DNA of 64,000 bases, taken from NCBI GenBank assembly GCA_030674185.1, contig JAPXFY010000022.1:48252552-48316551 (forward strand), written 5' to 3'. Position 1 is the first letter of the stretch; each line of letters opens with the position of its first letter. Positions 1-11,600 of this stretch are shown here, piece after piece. The position numbers and the translations under genes are program-made. The notes beneath the pieces are model-generated. The model saw only the letters and a program-made list of their open reading frames with translations, ran no database searches and was not told where the DNA came from. This DNA comes from Monoplex corrugatus (lineage: Eukaryota; Mollusca; Gastropoda; Littorinimorpha; Ranellidae).

Positions 1-61
<61 letters not shown>

Positions 62-66
62 ACACC
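1..66. repeat. (CA)n microsatellite at the window edge
   Basis: Near-pure CA run, cut by the window start. Confidence 0.95.
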
Positions 67-469
67 CCACACAAACAAACACAAAATGAAAAATGAATTT
101 GTATCTTTTGCATAAAGTCTATGTAAAACCATGCTTATTGGTGATGGACTTTCCCGTCAGTGGGACAGGTAAGTAGACATATGGGTCTTTTGCACATGGT
201 GTGGGTCTTCATATTAAAAACAAAAGATCAATCCTAGAGACACATGTTCGTATGCAAGCATCGCAATGGAAGAATCCTGTGGCCCTGGGCTCTGCTTCTG
301 CCGATCCCTTTTTTGTCAAACAACAGCTGTTCAGTGCTAGTCAAATGTGATTGTGCCCTGTGCACACTGCTGTCATTAGCTTAGTCTGTTGCAGGTAAAG
401 GCTTCCAAGTTGGTGGTGTTGATACCACAGCTGATGTGGTTTACCTTCAGACTATCCTTGTTTTGTGTC

Positions 470-560
470 AGAGGTCTTCCTGGTTACAGTGGCATAATGG
501 TTCAGACTTTTGCCTGCCGGTAATCGAACTTGAGCTTCCAGGGTTCATTCCCTATTGAGG
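470..560 (+). repeat. tRNA-derived SINE head (decayed)
   Basis: A-box-like TGGCATAATGGTTCA and B-box-like GGGTTCATTCCC spaced as in a tRNA. No cloverleaf good enough for a functional tRNA. Confidence 0.45.
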
Positions 561-696
561 CCTCAGCTTTTCTCCTCAGTGTGACTGGAAAATCTAGTCC
601 TTAAGAAAGGAATGAAAAACTCTCCTCAGTGTGACCAGAAAGTCTAGTCCTTTGGAAGGGAAAGAAAATCAAGTTGGACTTCTGGCTGCACATGCT

Positions 697-984
697 AAAG
701 ATCCCACAGCAGTTGAAAATAGTGAAGAGCAGGGCAATTGTCCAGCTGCCCTAGTGTAGAACACTGGAGAAATAGCTTCGTGTTTTAGGTACCTCCCCTT
801 GAAGGCCAATTAGCTTTCTTGCCTTTCTAAAGTCCTGGTAAAAGATCCCATGGCAGTTGAAAATAGTGAAGAGCAGGGCACTGGCCTTGCTGCCCTGATA
901 TAAAACATTGGAGAAATAGGTTACTTCCCAGGTCCCTCCCCTTGAAGGCCAATAAGCTTTCTTGCCTTTCTAAAGTCTTGGTTT
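697..984. repeat. 144-bp tandem duplication
   Basis: The unit beginning AAAGATCCCA at 697 recurs at 841 with about 85% similarity; both units end in CTTTCTAAAGTC. The rest of 67-1370 shows no gene. Confidence 0.8.
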
Positions 985-1369
985 AAAAAAGAAAAATTGG
1001 GTGGCACTGCACTGTGGAGATGTGCTCTCAATGAAAAGAGCAGCCCCGTTTCATACAGTAAATCCGTTGTGACAAAAAGAAATGAATATGAATGACTATG
1101 AGAGCATCTTTAGGAAGCTGTCACACATACATAAACACACAAACGTGGTCACATCTACAGGTGATGAGCTTCTCTGCACGCTGGTGTATGGACGGTGACA
1201 GACAAAGACGCAGAGGAGAAGATGAGACAAAAAGAATGAGAGGCGGAGACAGACAGAGACAGAATAACATAGTGACAGATACAGAGGCAACATAACATTC
1301 AAATATCTATTTTTGAATGTAACAGATTAACTGTCTTTTCGCTGCTATTCCAACTTCTATGCCATTTTC

Positions 1370-1700
1370 ATGGCTACAGGGACAATTTTTCACAATGCTA
1401 CGATGATAATGATGATGAGGATGATAATCATTATCCTATGAAATCCCATTCTGGGTTGAGACTGAGTGATAGGGCTGTACTCTATGCTTCCTCCAATAAT
1501 ATATCCTGGCTTCAACCAGGACTGAGACATACAGACATGTGTAGTGTTGGTCATGAAATTTGAGCAACACCTTCAATGGCGCATCCATAGATTGGATGAT
1601 GATTGACTGTAAGTGGTCCGTCTTCCCAACAAGCCCATGGCACATAGATAGGAGCAGGTCAGGCCGTAAGTTCCCACAATAATTTTCTAGACGAATGGGG
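1370..1700 (+). repeat. Unclassified dispersed repeat, copy 1
   Basis: Starts with an ATGATG-rich stretch and shares GATAATCAT, GTACTCTA, ATATATCCTGGC and TCAACCAGG in order with 63310-63610. Not a recognised element; the reverse-strand open frame here is not convincing coding sequence. Confidence 0.6.
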
Positions 1701-1915
1701 TTAGAAAATATGATTCCAAGTCTGTAGCCTGTTGTGCAGACTATTTCGCCAACTTGACTGAGGAGGATGGGGAGGAGGAAGGGGACTGCTGAGCATCGCT
1801 GCCTGATGGTGTGTGAAAGGTGACAGACAGACAGAAGAACAGATGAACAGATAAAATGAAAGACAAAGACAAAAACAGAATGATATGGTGACAAGATGCG
1901 GACACAAGACAAGAT

Positions 1916-2461
1916 TTAACCCCTTCGCTGCCAAAGTGTAAATAAAAAGGTGAACTGCCTGTGCCACGGAATTTTGTAATGTCACTTCAACTCTTATCTG
2001 GGTCAAGTCCGACTACGGACATCAACACCGAAATATCGCCTGCATGCGCCAAATTATCATCATTTTCACTCTTATCGACAGACTGCAAATCAGAATCAGC
2101 ACCACAAGTAATGATTTCTGCAACTTCTTTTGCTGCATAAGTTGTTTTTCGGTCTGATCGACGCTCGGTGTTGAAGCGAGTCCGTCTGCCATTGTTTACA
2201 CTCGCTGAATAGTCATCAGCTGTAGGGGTCACATTTTCAACCACACGGGCAGAAAAGACCGTAAAATGTCACACATACATAATTGGCATCTATATATATA
2301 TAGGGAATAATGAAGTTTCCATTGATATCTCATACATCACTGAAAGCGTTGGGGTTTTCTGGCTAAAAATAGGAAAAGTCACCGACCGAATATTCGGTCG
2401 GTGCACTGAAGGCATACATTTCTTCGACCGAATATTCAGTAGGAAGCACTGAACAGGTTAA
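1916..2461 (-). mobile_element. piggyBac-like remnant with TTAA ends
   Basis: Bounded by TTAACCCCTTCGCTGCC (1916) and, inverted, TTAACCTGTTCAGTGC (ending 2461). TTAA targets and CC-starting termini fit piggyBac elements. Inside, 1987-2244 on the minus strand encodes an 85-residue acidic fragment (NDDNLAHAGDISVL) that could be the N-terminus of a transposase; no catalytic part is present. A 22-bp perfect palindrome lies at 2381-2402. Confidence 0.45.
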
Positions 2462-2469
2462 ATCTATCA

Positions 2470-3238
2470 TTTTTAAATGTGTCAGATTAACTTATAATTT
2501 TTTATAATCTATTTATTGTTGACTTCTGTTTTTATAGGTGCATAAATTTTTCTGTAAAGTGCAACTGTTTAGGAGCTTGCTTCCCAGACTGTTGCCCCAT
2601 GCAAATATTCATAACAGATCATCATCTGTTACACGATTTATATGAAGACAGATTTCTCAAACTGTTTTCAATGCTGATACAGATAAAGAGACAGATACAG
2701 AACAATATAAATAGAGAGGACACTAACAGACAGATGTATACACAGACAGAGATAGAAATTCAATTGTTGGCCCAAACCACAAAGCTAACCTTTTTAATAG
2801 AGGCAGAGTAAGAAACATCCCAGCACCGAAGTCAGGGTATGCAAAAGATGAAGGGTTTTCAGGAAACGCAAAATGGTGGATGATGGTGGTCTGCTGATCT
2901 CGTAATACTCGCCCAAGAAATGGTTTCTGTTGATGGAATATTTTTAAATGGAGATCATATGGACACAATAATCACAGAAATCTATTCTTGTTATGTCTCC
3001 AAACCTACAGTCCATCAATGATAAATCAGTCACTCCTACTTACAACAAATCAACCACGCAATGAACTTATAAACAAATCAATCAATCAAATCAATCAATC
3101 AATCAATCAAATGTTTTTATCAATTGTCTTTTGGGTAAACAGTAAAACATACTGCAAATTCCAATAAGGTAACATATTTATCAGTCACCATTGATAATAC
3201 AGATATATCTTACCACATCGAGTGTTTGAATCATAAAA
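2470..3238. other. Intergenic, no feature seen
   Basis: AT-rich with short CAAT-type runs (3080-3110). The open frames are short and without recognisable content. Confidence 0.6.
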
Positions 3239-3239
3239 C

Positions 3240-3300
<61 letters not shown>

Positions 3301-3308
3301 ACGCACAC
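3240..3308. repeat. (CA)n microsatellite
   Basis: CA run ending in a few variant repeats. The following 3310-4430 contains no gene; 3800-3870 is weakly similar to 28765-28830 (TTTCTGGTT...GAACGCTG), an unclassified dispersed repeat. Confidence 0.9.
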
Positions 3309-4429
3309 AGGAAAACTAACACACACACAAAAACAAACAAAATTTCAACCTGTAACTAGTATCCCATCACACTAACTCAATAACTGATCATGTTCAGATT
3401 ATTTTTCTTTAAGGTTTACTACAGTATTCAATAAAAATATATCTTGTGTACAAGAACTACACTTTAAAAAGACATTTCTAAGCAAGTAACCAAGCAAGAC
3501 GTGCAGCTGGTGCCCATCCAAGCATTTATGATCTCATCTTGACATCATCATATAGCAGTTTCAAAGACATACTAAAGATTGAACAAAAAAGATTTTAAGG
3601 GAAAAAATATATATGTGAAATGATCTGTAATGTTCATGCAGAAAAAGCAGATTGCAAATTCTAATTCTAGTTAAACAGGATATCATAAAACAATAGCAGA
3701 AACATCACCATATAACTGAAATCACAAGATAACATTCCATAAAATCAGGAACACCTTAAAGGACAACGAGAACCAGTATTTTATTCAAAGAAACGCATTC
3801 TCAGTCTGCTTTCATGTGTTTCTGGTTTCTAGTTGCTTGAACGCTGACAATTACTTTGATTCAGATTCCATAAAACAAGAACTCATTAAACTGTACTGAT
3901 AGAAAAGACCATTACACACATATCAACACTGCAAGAGAACCCAAAAAGCCAGCAGAAAATATCATCATCATCTACATACAGCCAACACCACCAGAAAACA
4001 AAACATCTGACACAGTAAATCATTATTAAAATGACTGTTTCTATCACCACATACCCCAGTACTATCAATGCGTTGTAACAAGGCCTGAAGCTGCTGAAGA
4101 TCTATCCTGGTTTCCTCTTCACACACCAACAGCCATTTTTTGTTCTGTCCATACAACTGCACCACTCTGACCAAAATAACATCACAAACATCACTTTATT
4201 TCCTTATTCTTATCACTCTCTCTTTCTTTTTTCTCTCTCTCTCTCTCTTCCAAAAAAAAAAAGGGAGACTGTTTAATACTGATCAAACAGGTGTGTACCC
4301 GAGCTTTTTTGTTTTGTTTCTTTTTATTCTTTTTATAATATCCTTTTTCTTTTAAAGAGAGATTGTTTCATATCGACTGGACAGACCTGTGTGTCTGTGT
4401 ATGCGGATGTCCATCACATGGTCTCTGTG

Positions 4430-4495
4430 TCAGTGCATACAGAATTTTCCAAGTGTGAAGACGCTACCTTAAGAAACTGAAACTGAAAAACTGTC
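4430..4495 (+). repeat. SINE tail fragment (AAACTGAAACTG type)
   Basis: GTGCATACAGAATT ... GAAACTGAAACTG matches the 3' part of the high-copy SINE described at 7475-7725. Confidence 0.5.
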
Positions 4496-4762
4496 CGACA
4501 AGATTATGTTAACTTGATTTTCTCAGCTCTTTATGGGTGGATCTTTACCAAATGTTGATCAGAGTTGTGGACCATTTTACTCTACAAAAACAAGTTTCAA
4601 AGTCACAGTATCAAGGTTAATGTCACATGGATTAAAAAGTGCCTAAACTCAGTATTTTCTGAGGAAGGTGTGTAACCAGCACTTTCTCAGGACATTCTGA
4701 CAATATCCAAATGCTGCTTTTATTGTTCTGATAACCTACCAATGTCCTTGCTTCAAATCAAG

Positions 4763-4763
<1 letters not shown>

Positions 4764-4796
<33 letters not shown>

Positions 4797-4938
4797 AGAG
4801 AGAGAGCACATTTGCATACATACATATGTGGATAAATGCATGCATGCCTGTACTGACATGTGTGTGTATATGAGGTTTTAGCTAGCGCGTGCATGTGTGT
4901 GTGTGTGTCTGTGTGTATGTGTGTGTGTGTGTGTCTGT

Positions 4939-4980
<42 letters not shown>
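4764..4980. repeat. (GT)n microsatellite cluster
   Basis: Two GT-rich blocks (4764-4792, 4890-4979) with unique sequence between them. Confidence 0.9.
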
Positions 4981-5399
4981 TGTTTATGCTTATTTGTGTG
5001 TAGTGGCAGTGGTGGTGTGTCTGCAAAGGCATGTTTAGGGATGAGTTCACAAGTAACACCACTATCATGAAATTGTGTATGTAACAGCAAAAACCAATAA
5101 AAGTAAATAACTGTAAATATGTTCACTGTACATTAGACTATTTGTACACTGAACCACTGTTGTACATTTTGTTATCATGTTTATATTTGAAAGGAAAAAC
5201 CCTTCAGAACAAGGATGAAAAACAATACATAAAAAAATATCCTGTGTACATACAATACATACTCTTTAATGATTGGAAATACTGTCCATGATCCATGCAT
5301 CTCTGGCCATTTTTCATGAGTCAGTATCAACTCTGGTCGTTTCTCCTGAAACACGCAAAAATTCTAACAAATTTGGAAGCTTCTGATATATCATCAGTC

Positions 5400-5480
5400 A
5401 ATTAGTTTCAGTTTCAGTTTCTCAAGATGATATCTCTGCGCTGGGAATAAATTCTACATGAAATGACACCACAGATGCCT
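5400..5480 (-). repeat. SINE tail fragment
   Basis: Reverse complement of the ...TCTTGAGAAACTGAAACTG tail of the common SINE. Confidence 0.5.
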
Positions 5481-5509
5481 TGTAATCAGTAAGATCCAAA
5501 ATAACCAGT

Positions 5510-5615
5510 CGCCGTGGTATAGTGGTTACTGCAATGGACTACTGACTGGAAGATTGTGGGTTCAAATCCCCATCAGGCTCATCAAAAATCATTGTGGGGA
5601 CTTTCCGCTCCAACC
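5510..5615 (+). repeat. tRNA-derived SINE
   Basis: A box TGGTATAGTGGTTAC and B box GGGTTCAAATCCC at tRNA spacing, followed by ATCATTGTG, which also follows the SINE head at 51818. The acceptor arms pair for only about 3 bp, so this is not a functional tRNA gene. Confidence 0.65.
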
Positions 5616-5819
5616 AGCTATTTTTCTATACAAATTTCATCATAAACCTTTCATTTCTATAGCTTCTATCACATTCTCTCAGGTCCATTTTCTTGTTTCC
5701 TTTTTTCCTTAAAAATTTTTTTTTTCTGTTAGGCTGATTGGTTCTTTTAATAGAGGAATGGTCTCTATATTTGACATCTCGAGCCAGTAACATTAAAAAC
5801 TGGCCTGTTTGCTGTTCAT

Positions 5820-6190
5820 TTTAATGCTTCCATCATTCTAGTGGTATCACCTTAGTCTTTCATAGACCCTTCTCCCCTCCCTCTCCTCCCCTACCCTGCC
5901 CATTTCAAGACCTTGCCAGTGTATTGGGTTCTGCTCAGGTTAATTGAGTATGCCAGATAACTGCCGGCAGTCTGGGTTCAGCACGTCATCATTATCATGT
6001 GCCCTGCCGCATGGCATTGGCGATCATGGCCCTCCATATGTATCTGTCCCTTGTTGCCGCAAGCACATCTTCCACCCTCCCTGTCCTCAGCCACCCTGCA
6101 AGTCCTTCTCAGTTGGTTCAAACATGGTGCAGCACATGTGGAATTATCCGAGTTTGATGAATCCCTCTTGAACGAACACCAAACTCCTTG
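5820..6190 (+). repeat. High-copy SINE, split by a LINE fragment
   Basis: Left half (ACCTTGCCAGTG ... CCAGATAACTGC) and right half (CACATGTGGAATT ... TCCCTCTTGAACGAA) of the common SINE flank an insertion at 5985-6129. Confidence 0.75.
5985..6129 (-). mobile_element. 5'-truncated LINE 3' end inside a SINE
   Basis: Flanked by a 6-bp direct repeat CAGCAC (5979-5984, 6130-6135). On the minus strand it ends in an ATGATGA-type tail after a decayed LINE C-terminus of the same family as 33575-33790 and 51570-51815. Confidence 0.7.
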
Positions 6191-6429
6191 TAATTTTCTC
6201 ATATACCCTACATAGTGTTAGCACATAACACTGGGGCAGAACTTATGTCCACTTTTACAACTAATCAGCACCAACACAATCTCATAAACAGGTAGGTAAA
6301 GAACAACAACAACAAATATAGTCACCGGAGGCAGGCTGTTAGCCTGCTGATTAAAGTTTTGTTGGAACAACTCTGCTCTCTTCACATGGTAGGGGTGAGA
6401 CTGGGACAGCACCACCACGACCATGTCAC

Positions 6430-7100
6430 TCAGCTGTACACCTGTTTTCACAAACCAACAACAGTTTACCTGTTTTCACAAACCAACAACAGTTTACCTG
6501 TTTTCATAAACCAACAACAGTTTACCTGTTTCCACAAACAAACAACAGTTTACTGTTTCCACAAACAAACAACAGTTTACCTGTTTTCATAAACCAACAC
6601 CAGTTTACCTGTTTGCACAAACCAACACCAGTTTACCTGTTTGCACAAACCAACAACAGTTTACCTGTTTCCACAAACCATTAACATTTTACCTGTTTTC
6701 ACAAACCAATAACAGTTTACCTGTTTTAACAAACCAATAACAGTTTTTGTTTTCACAAACCAGCAACAGTTTACCTGTTTTCACAAACCAACAACAGTTA
6801 AACTGTCTTCACAAACCATTAAGTTAACATTTTACCTGTTTTCACAAACCAATAACAGTTAAACTGTCTTCACAAACCATTAACAGTTTACCTGTTTTCA
6901 CAAACCAACAACAGTTAAACTGTTTTCACAAACCAACAATAGTTAAACTGTTTTCACAAACCAATAACAGTTTACCTGTTTTCACAAACCAACTACAGTT
7001 TACCTGTTTTCACAAACCAACAACAGTTAAACTGTTTACACAAACAACAACAGCTTACCTGTACTGTTTTCACACATCAACCACAATTTATCTGGTTTTA
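6430..7100. repeat. 28-bp minisatellite, about 23 units
   Basis: Unit ACCTGTTTTCACAAACCAAC plus AACAGTTT, with a variant in which TTACC is replaced by TTAAAC. Regular until about 7000, then decays. Confidence 0.9.
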
Positions 7101-7474
7101 CACTCCAATGACAGTTCAGGTTTCAGTTTCCATAAGCACTGACATCACAAGTGATATATATTTACTTATTTCTATTGATATGTGTTTTTGTTGTTGTTGT
7201 TGTCACCATGGATTTTATCATGTGAAATTCAGACTGCTCTTCATTAAGACAGTGCATTGCAGCAGAGTAGCTCCACTCATTTATTTATTTTTTCCTTTTA
7301 GTGTATGCATGCATTTCTATTTGCCTAACACAGTGGATTTTGATACATAATTTCACAAGGGAACACTCCTTTTTGCCTTGGTATGTTTAACATGCACTAA
7401 AGAAACTGACTAAAACTCTGTTATCTCTGTTCAATCCCATCCTGCATCATTAAAATTTAAATGCTGGCCTAGCC

Positions 7475-7725
7475 CCTGTCTGCTGCCTATCTGAATGTTT
7501 CCATCATCCTGGTGGTGTCAGCTTAGGGCTCCATATGTCCTCTAATCTCCCCGCCCCCTCCCCTCCCCCCCACCTCCTCAGATTTGAGACCTTGCCAATG
7601 CACAGGATTTTACACAGGCTCAGGGAGTCTGCCAGATAACTGCTGACAGATTTGGGTTGAGCACATATGGAATTGTTGGAGTGCAAGGAATCTCTCTTGA
7701 ACAAACTCTTAAGTTCATGGAAATG
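7475..7725 (+). repeat. High-copy SINE (reference copy)
   Basis: Recognisable blocks in order: TTTCCATCATCCTGGTGG, CCCCTCCC tract, GACCTTGCCAATGCAC, CAGGCTCAGGGAGTCTGCC, AGATAACTGCTGACAG, ATATGGAATTGT, AATCTCTCTTGAACAAACT. At least ten more or less complete copies of this family occur in the window; no protein is encoded. Confidence 0.8.
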
Positions 7726-8021
7726 GAGAAGATCCAAAAATGACATGGCATCAATCATAAGCCTGCGCATCAGCCCTAAGCCCTGGCAAAATCTTGAGGT
7801 TCTCGCTAGTGGATGGGTTTTATAGTTTATGTCTATTTCTGATCAATCTTTCACAGAAACAATGCAATCATAGGTTCAACCTTCAAGCACACCATAGTTA
7901 ATAACCCCGTTAGCTCAAACGGTTCAAACTTCAACAGCAAGGAAATGAGCCAATTTCACTATTATCACTGTTTAATCATGTAACACACTGATCTATGACA
8001 ACTAAATAAATAATTAAAAAA

Positions 8022-8216
8022 ATGGAACATTACCTTCACTCTTTGCTGATTGTGGAGTTTGGTTATCACCACCCCACACAGTGCCTGAAACATAAATCAA
8101 AACAGGTGATGGTGGGGAGTCTGACTATCAGTATCACTGTCCCAAACTGGGCTTTAAACCGGGCTTCAACCACCATAAACTTGAGATCTCATATCTTGAG
8201 TTCAATCTCAGCCTGA
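8022..8216. other. Intergenic stretch, no gene
   Basis: Contains short near-repeats of GGTGATGGTGGGGAGTCTG-like text (8105, 8508); nothing coding is evident between 7730 and 8255. Confidence 0.4.
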
Positions 8217-8254
8217 AACATTACAAAAAACAAAAAAAACAAACAAAAAACAGG

Positions 8255-8500
8255 ACTGTCTGTTGCCCATCTTAATGTTTCCATAATTCTGATGGCAGTC
8301 AGCTTAATATTTCATAGGTCCCTTTAGCCTCCCCTCCCCCTCCTCATTTCAAGGGATATCACTGTGACTATATCTGGGGTTTTGTGCAGGCTCAGAGAGT
8401 TTGCCAGATAACTGCTGGCAGATTTGGGTGGATCACATCAGAATTGGAATTGTCAGAGCGTGATGAATCCTTCTGGAGCAAACTCCAAACTCCATACAAA
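8255..8500 (+). repeat. High-copy SINE copy
   Basis: Same block order as 7475-7725, ending ...GGAGCAAACTCCAAACTCC. Confidence 0.8.
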
Positions 8501-8679
8501 ATAACAGGCGATGGTGTAGATTCTGGCTATCACTACCTCATAGTAGGCCTGTAACATGATACATTATAGACTCTCAACAGATGATGTTCCTGCAAAGTGA
8601 TTTATTTAAGACGTATCAGACTTCCAGTCAAAATGTCTGGGTTCAGTCCTGCTTGGGGAACCTCCAGTCTGCTGGGTAA

Positions 8680-11600
8680 AGGATGGACAACAAAGTAACA
8701 TGTGTGTAGACTTTGTTAGTGCCTAAACTTTGACAACATGCAACATGTGTGCAGGCAGTGTTAGTGTTGGTGTCTAAACTTTGACAACAAGCAACATGTG
8801 TACAGACAGTGTTAGTGTTGGTGTCTAAACTTTGACAACAAGCAACATGTGTACAGACAGTGTAGTGTTGGTGTCTAAACTTTGACAAGCAAATGTGTAC
8901 AGACAGTGTTAGTGTTGGTGTCTAAACTTTGACAACAAGCAACATGTGTACAGACAGTGTTTGGTGTCTAAACTTTGACAAGCAACTTGTGTACAGACAG
9001 TGTTAGTGTTGGTGTCTAAACTTTGACAACAAGCAACATGTGTACAGACAGTGTTGGTGTCTAAACTTTGACAACAAGCAACATGTGTACAGACAGTGTA
9101 GGTGGTCATAAACTTTGACAACAAGCAACATGTGTACAGACAGTGTTAGTGTTGGTGCCTAAACTTTGACAACAAGCAACATGTGTACAGACAGTGTTAG
9201 TGTTGGTGTCTAAACTTTGACAACAAGCAACATGTGTACAGACTAGTGTTGGTGCCTAAACTTTGACAACAAGCAACATGTGTACAGACAGTGTTATGTG
9301 TCTAAACTTTGACAACAAGCAACATGTGTACAGACAGTGTTGGTGCCTAAACTTTGACAACAAGCAACATGTGTACAGACAGTGTGGTGCCATAAACTTT
9401 GACAACAAGCAACATGTGTACAGACAGTGTTAGTTGGTTCTAAACTTTGACAACAAGCAACATGTGTGCAGACAGTGTTAGTGTTGGTGTCTAAACTTTG
9501 ACAACATGCACCAAGTGTGCAGACAGTGTTATTGTTGGTGTCTAAACTTTGACAACATGCAACATGTGTACAGACAGTGTTAGGTGTCTAAACTTTGACA
9601 ACATGCAACATGTGTACAGACAGTGTTGTGGTGTCTAAACTTTGACAACATGCAACATGTGTACAGACAGTGTTAGTGTTGGTGCCTAAACTTTGACAAC
9701 AGCAACATGTGTACAGACAGTGTTGGTGTCTAAACTTTGACAACAAGCAACATGTGTACAGACAGTGTAGGGCATAAACTTTGACAACATGCAACATGTG
9801 TACAGACAGTGTTGGTGTCTAAACTTTGACAACAAGCAACATGTGTACAGACAGTGTTAGTGTTGGTGTCTAAACTTTGACAACAAGCAACATGTGTGCA
9901 GACAGTGTTAGTGTTGGTGTCTAAACTTTGACAACATGCACCAAGTGTGCAGACAGTGTTGGTGTTGGTGTCTAAACTTTGACAACATGCAACATGTGTG
10001 CAGACAGTGTTGGTACATAAACTCTGACAACAAGTAACACATGTGCAGATAGTGTTAGTGCCTAAACTCTGATAACAAGTGACATGTGCAGACAGTGTTA
10101 GTGCCTAAACTTTGACATCATGCAACATGTGTGCAGGCAGTGTTAGTGTTTAGTGCCTAAACTTCGACAACAAGTAACATGTGTGCAGACAGTGTTAGCC
10201 TTAGTGCCTAAACTTTGATGACAAGTAACGTGTGCAGACAGTGTTAGTGTTAATGCCTAAACTTTGACAACATGCAACATGTGTGCAGACAGTGTTAGTG
10301 TTTGTGCCTAAACTTTAACAACAAGTAACATGTGTGCAGACAGTGTTAGCATTAGTGCCTAAATTTTGAGAAGTAACATGTGCAGTGTTAGCATTAGTGC
10401 CTAAATTTGACAAGTAACATGTGTGCAGACAGTGTTAGTGTTAATGCCTAAACTCTGACAACAACATGTGTGCAGACAGTGTTAGCATTAGTGCCTAAAC
10501 TCTGACAACAACATGTGTGCAGACAGTGTTAGTGTTAATGCCTAAACTCTGACAACAACATGTGTGCAGACAGTGTTAGTGTTAATGCCTAAACTCTGAC
10601 AACAACATGTGTGCAGACAGTGTTAGTGTTAATGCCTAAACTCTGACAACAACATGTGTGCAGACAGTGTTAGTGTTAATGCCTAAACTCTGACAACAAC
10701 ATGTGTGCAGACAGTGTTAGTGTTAATGCCTAAACTCTGACAACAACATGTGTGCAGACAGTGTTAGTGTTAATGCCTAAACTCTGACAACAACATGTGT
10801 GCAGACAGTGTTAGTGTTAATGCCTAAACTCTGACAACAAGTAACATGTGTGCAGACAGTGCTAGTGTTAATGCCTAAACTCTGACAACAACATGTGTGC
10901 AGACAGTGTTAGCATTAGTGCCTAAACTCTGACAACAACATGTGTGCAGACAGTGTTAGTGTTAATGCCTAAACTCTGACAACAAGTAACATGTGTGCAG
11001 ACAGTGTTAGTGTTAATGCCTAAACTCTGACAACAACATGTGTGCAGACAGTGTTAGCATTAGTGCCTAAACTCTGACAACAACATGTGTGCAGACAGTG
11101 TTAGTGTTAGTGCCTAAACTCTGACAACAAGTAACATGTGTTCAGACAGTGTTAGCATTAGTGCCTAAACTCTGACAACAACATGTGTGCAGACAGTGTT
11201 AGCATTAGTGCCTAAACTCTGACAACAACATGTGTGCAGACAGTGTTAGTGTTAGTGCCTAAACTCTGACAACAACATGTGTGCAGACAGTGTTAGTGCC
11301 TAAACTCTGACAACAACATGTGTGCAGACAGTGTTAGCATTAGTGCCTAAACTCTGACAACAACATGTGTGCAGACAGTGTTAGCATTAGTGCCTAAACT
11401 CTGACAACAACATGTGTGCAGACAGTGTTAGCACTAGTGCCTAAACTCTGACAACAACATGTGTGCAGACAGTGTTAGTGTTAGTGCCTAAACTCTGACA
11501 ACAAGTAACATGTGTGCAGACAGTGTTAGCATTAGTGCCTAAACTCTGACAACAACATGTGTGCAGACAGTGTTAGCATTAGTGCCTAAACTCTGACAAC

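Noticed and set aside
1436..1912. Reverse-strand frame of 158 residues
   Set aside because: Overlaps a dispersed repeat, has no recognisable domain and unusual composition.
5510..5582. Functional tRNA gene
   Set aside because: A and B boxes are present but acceptor-arm pairing is poor and similar heads recur next to SINE sequence.
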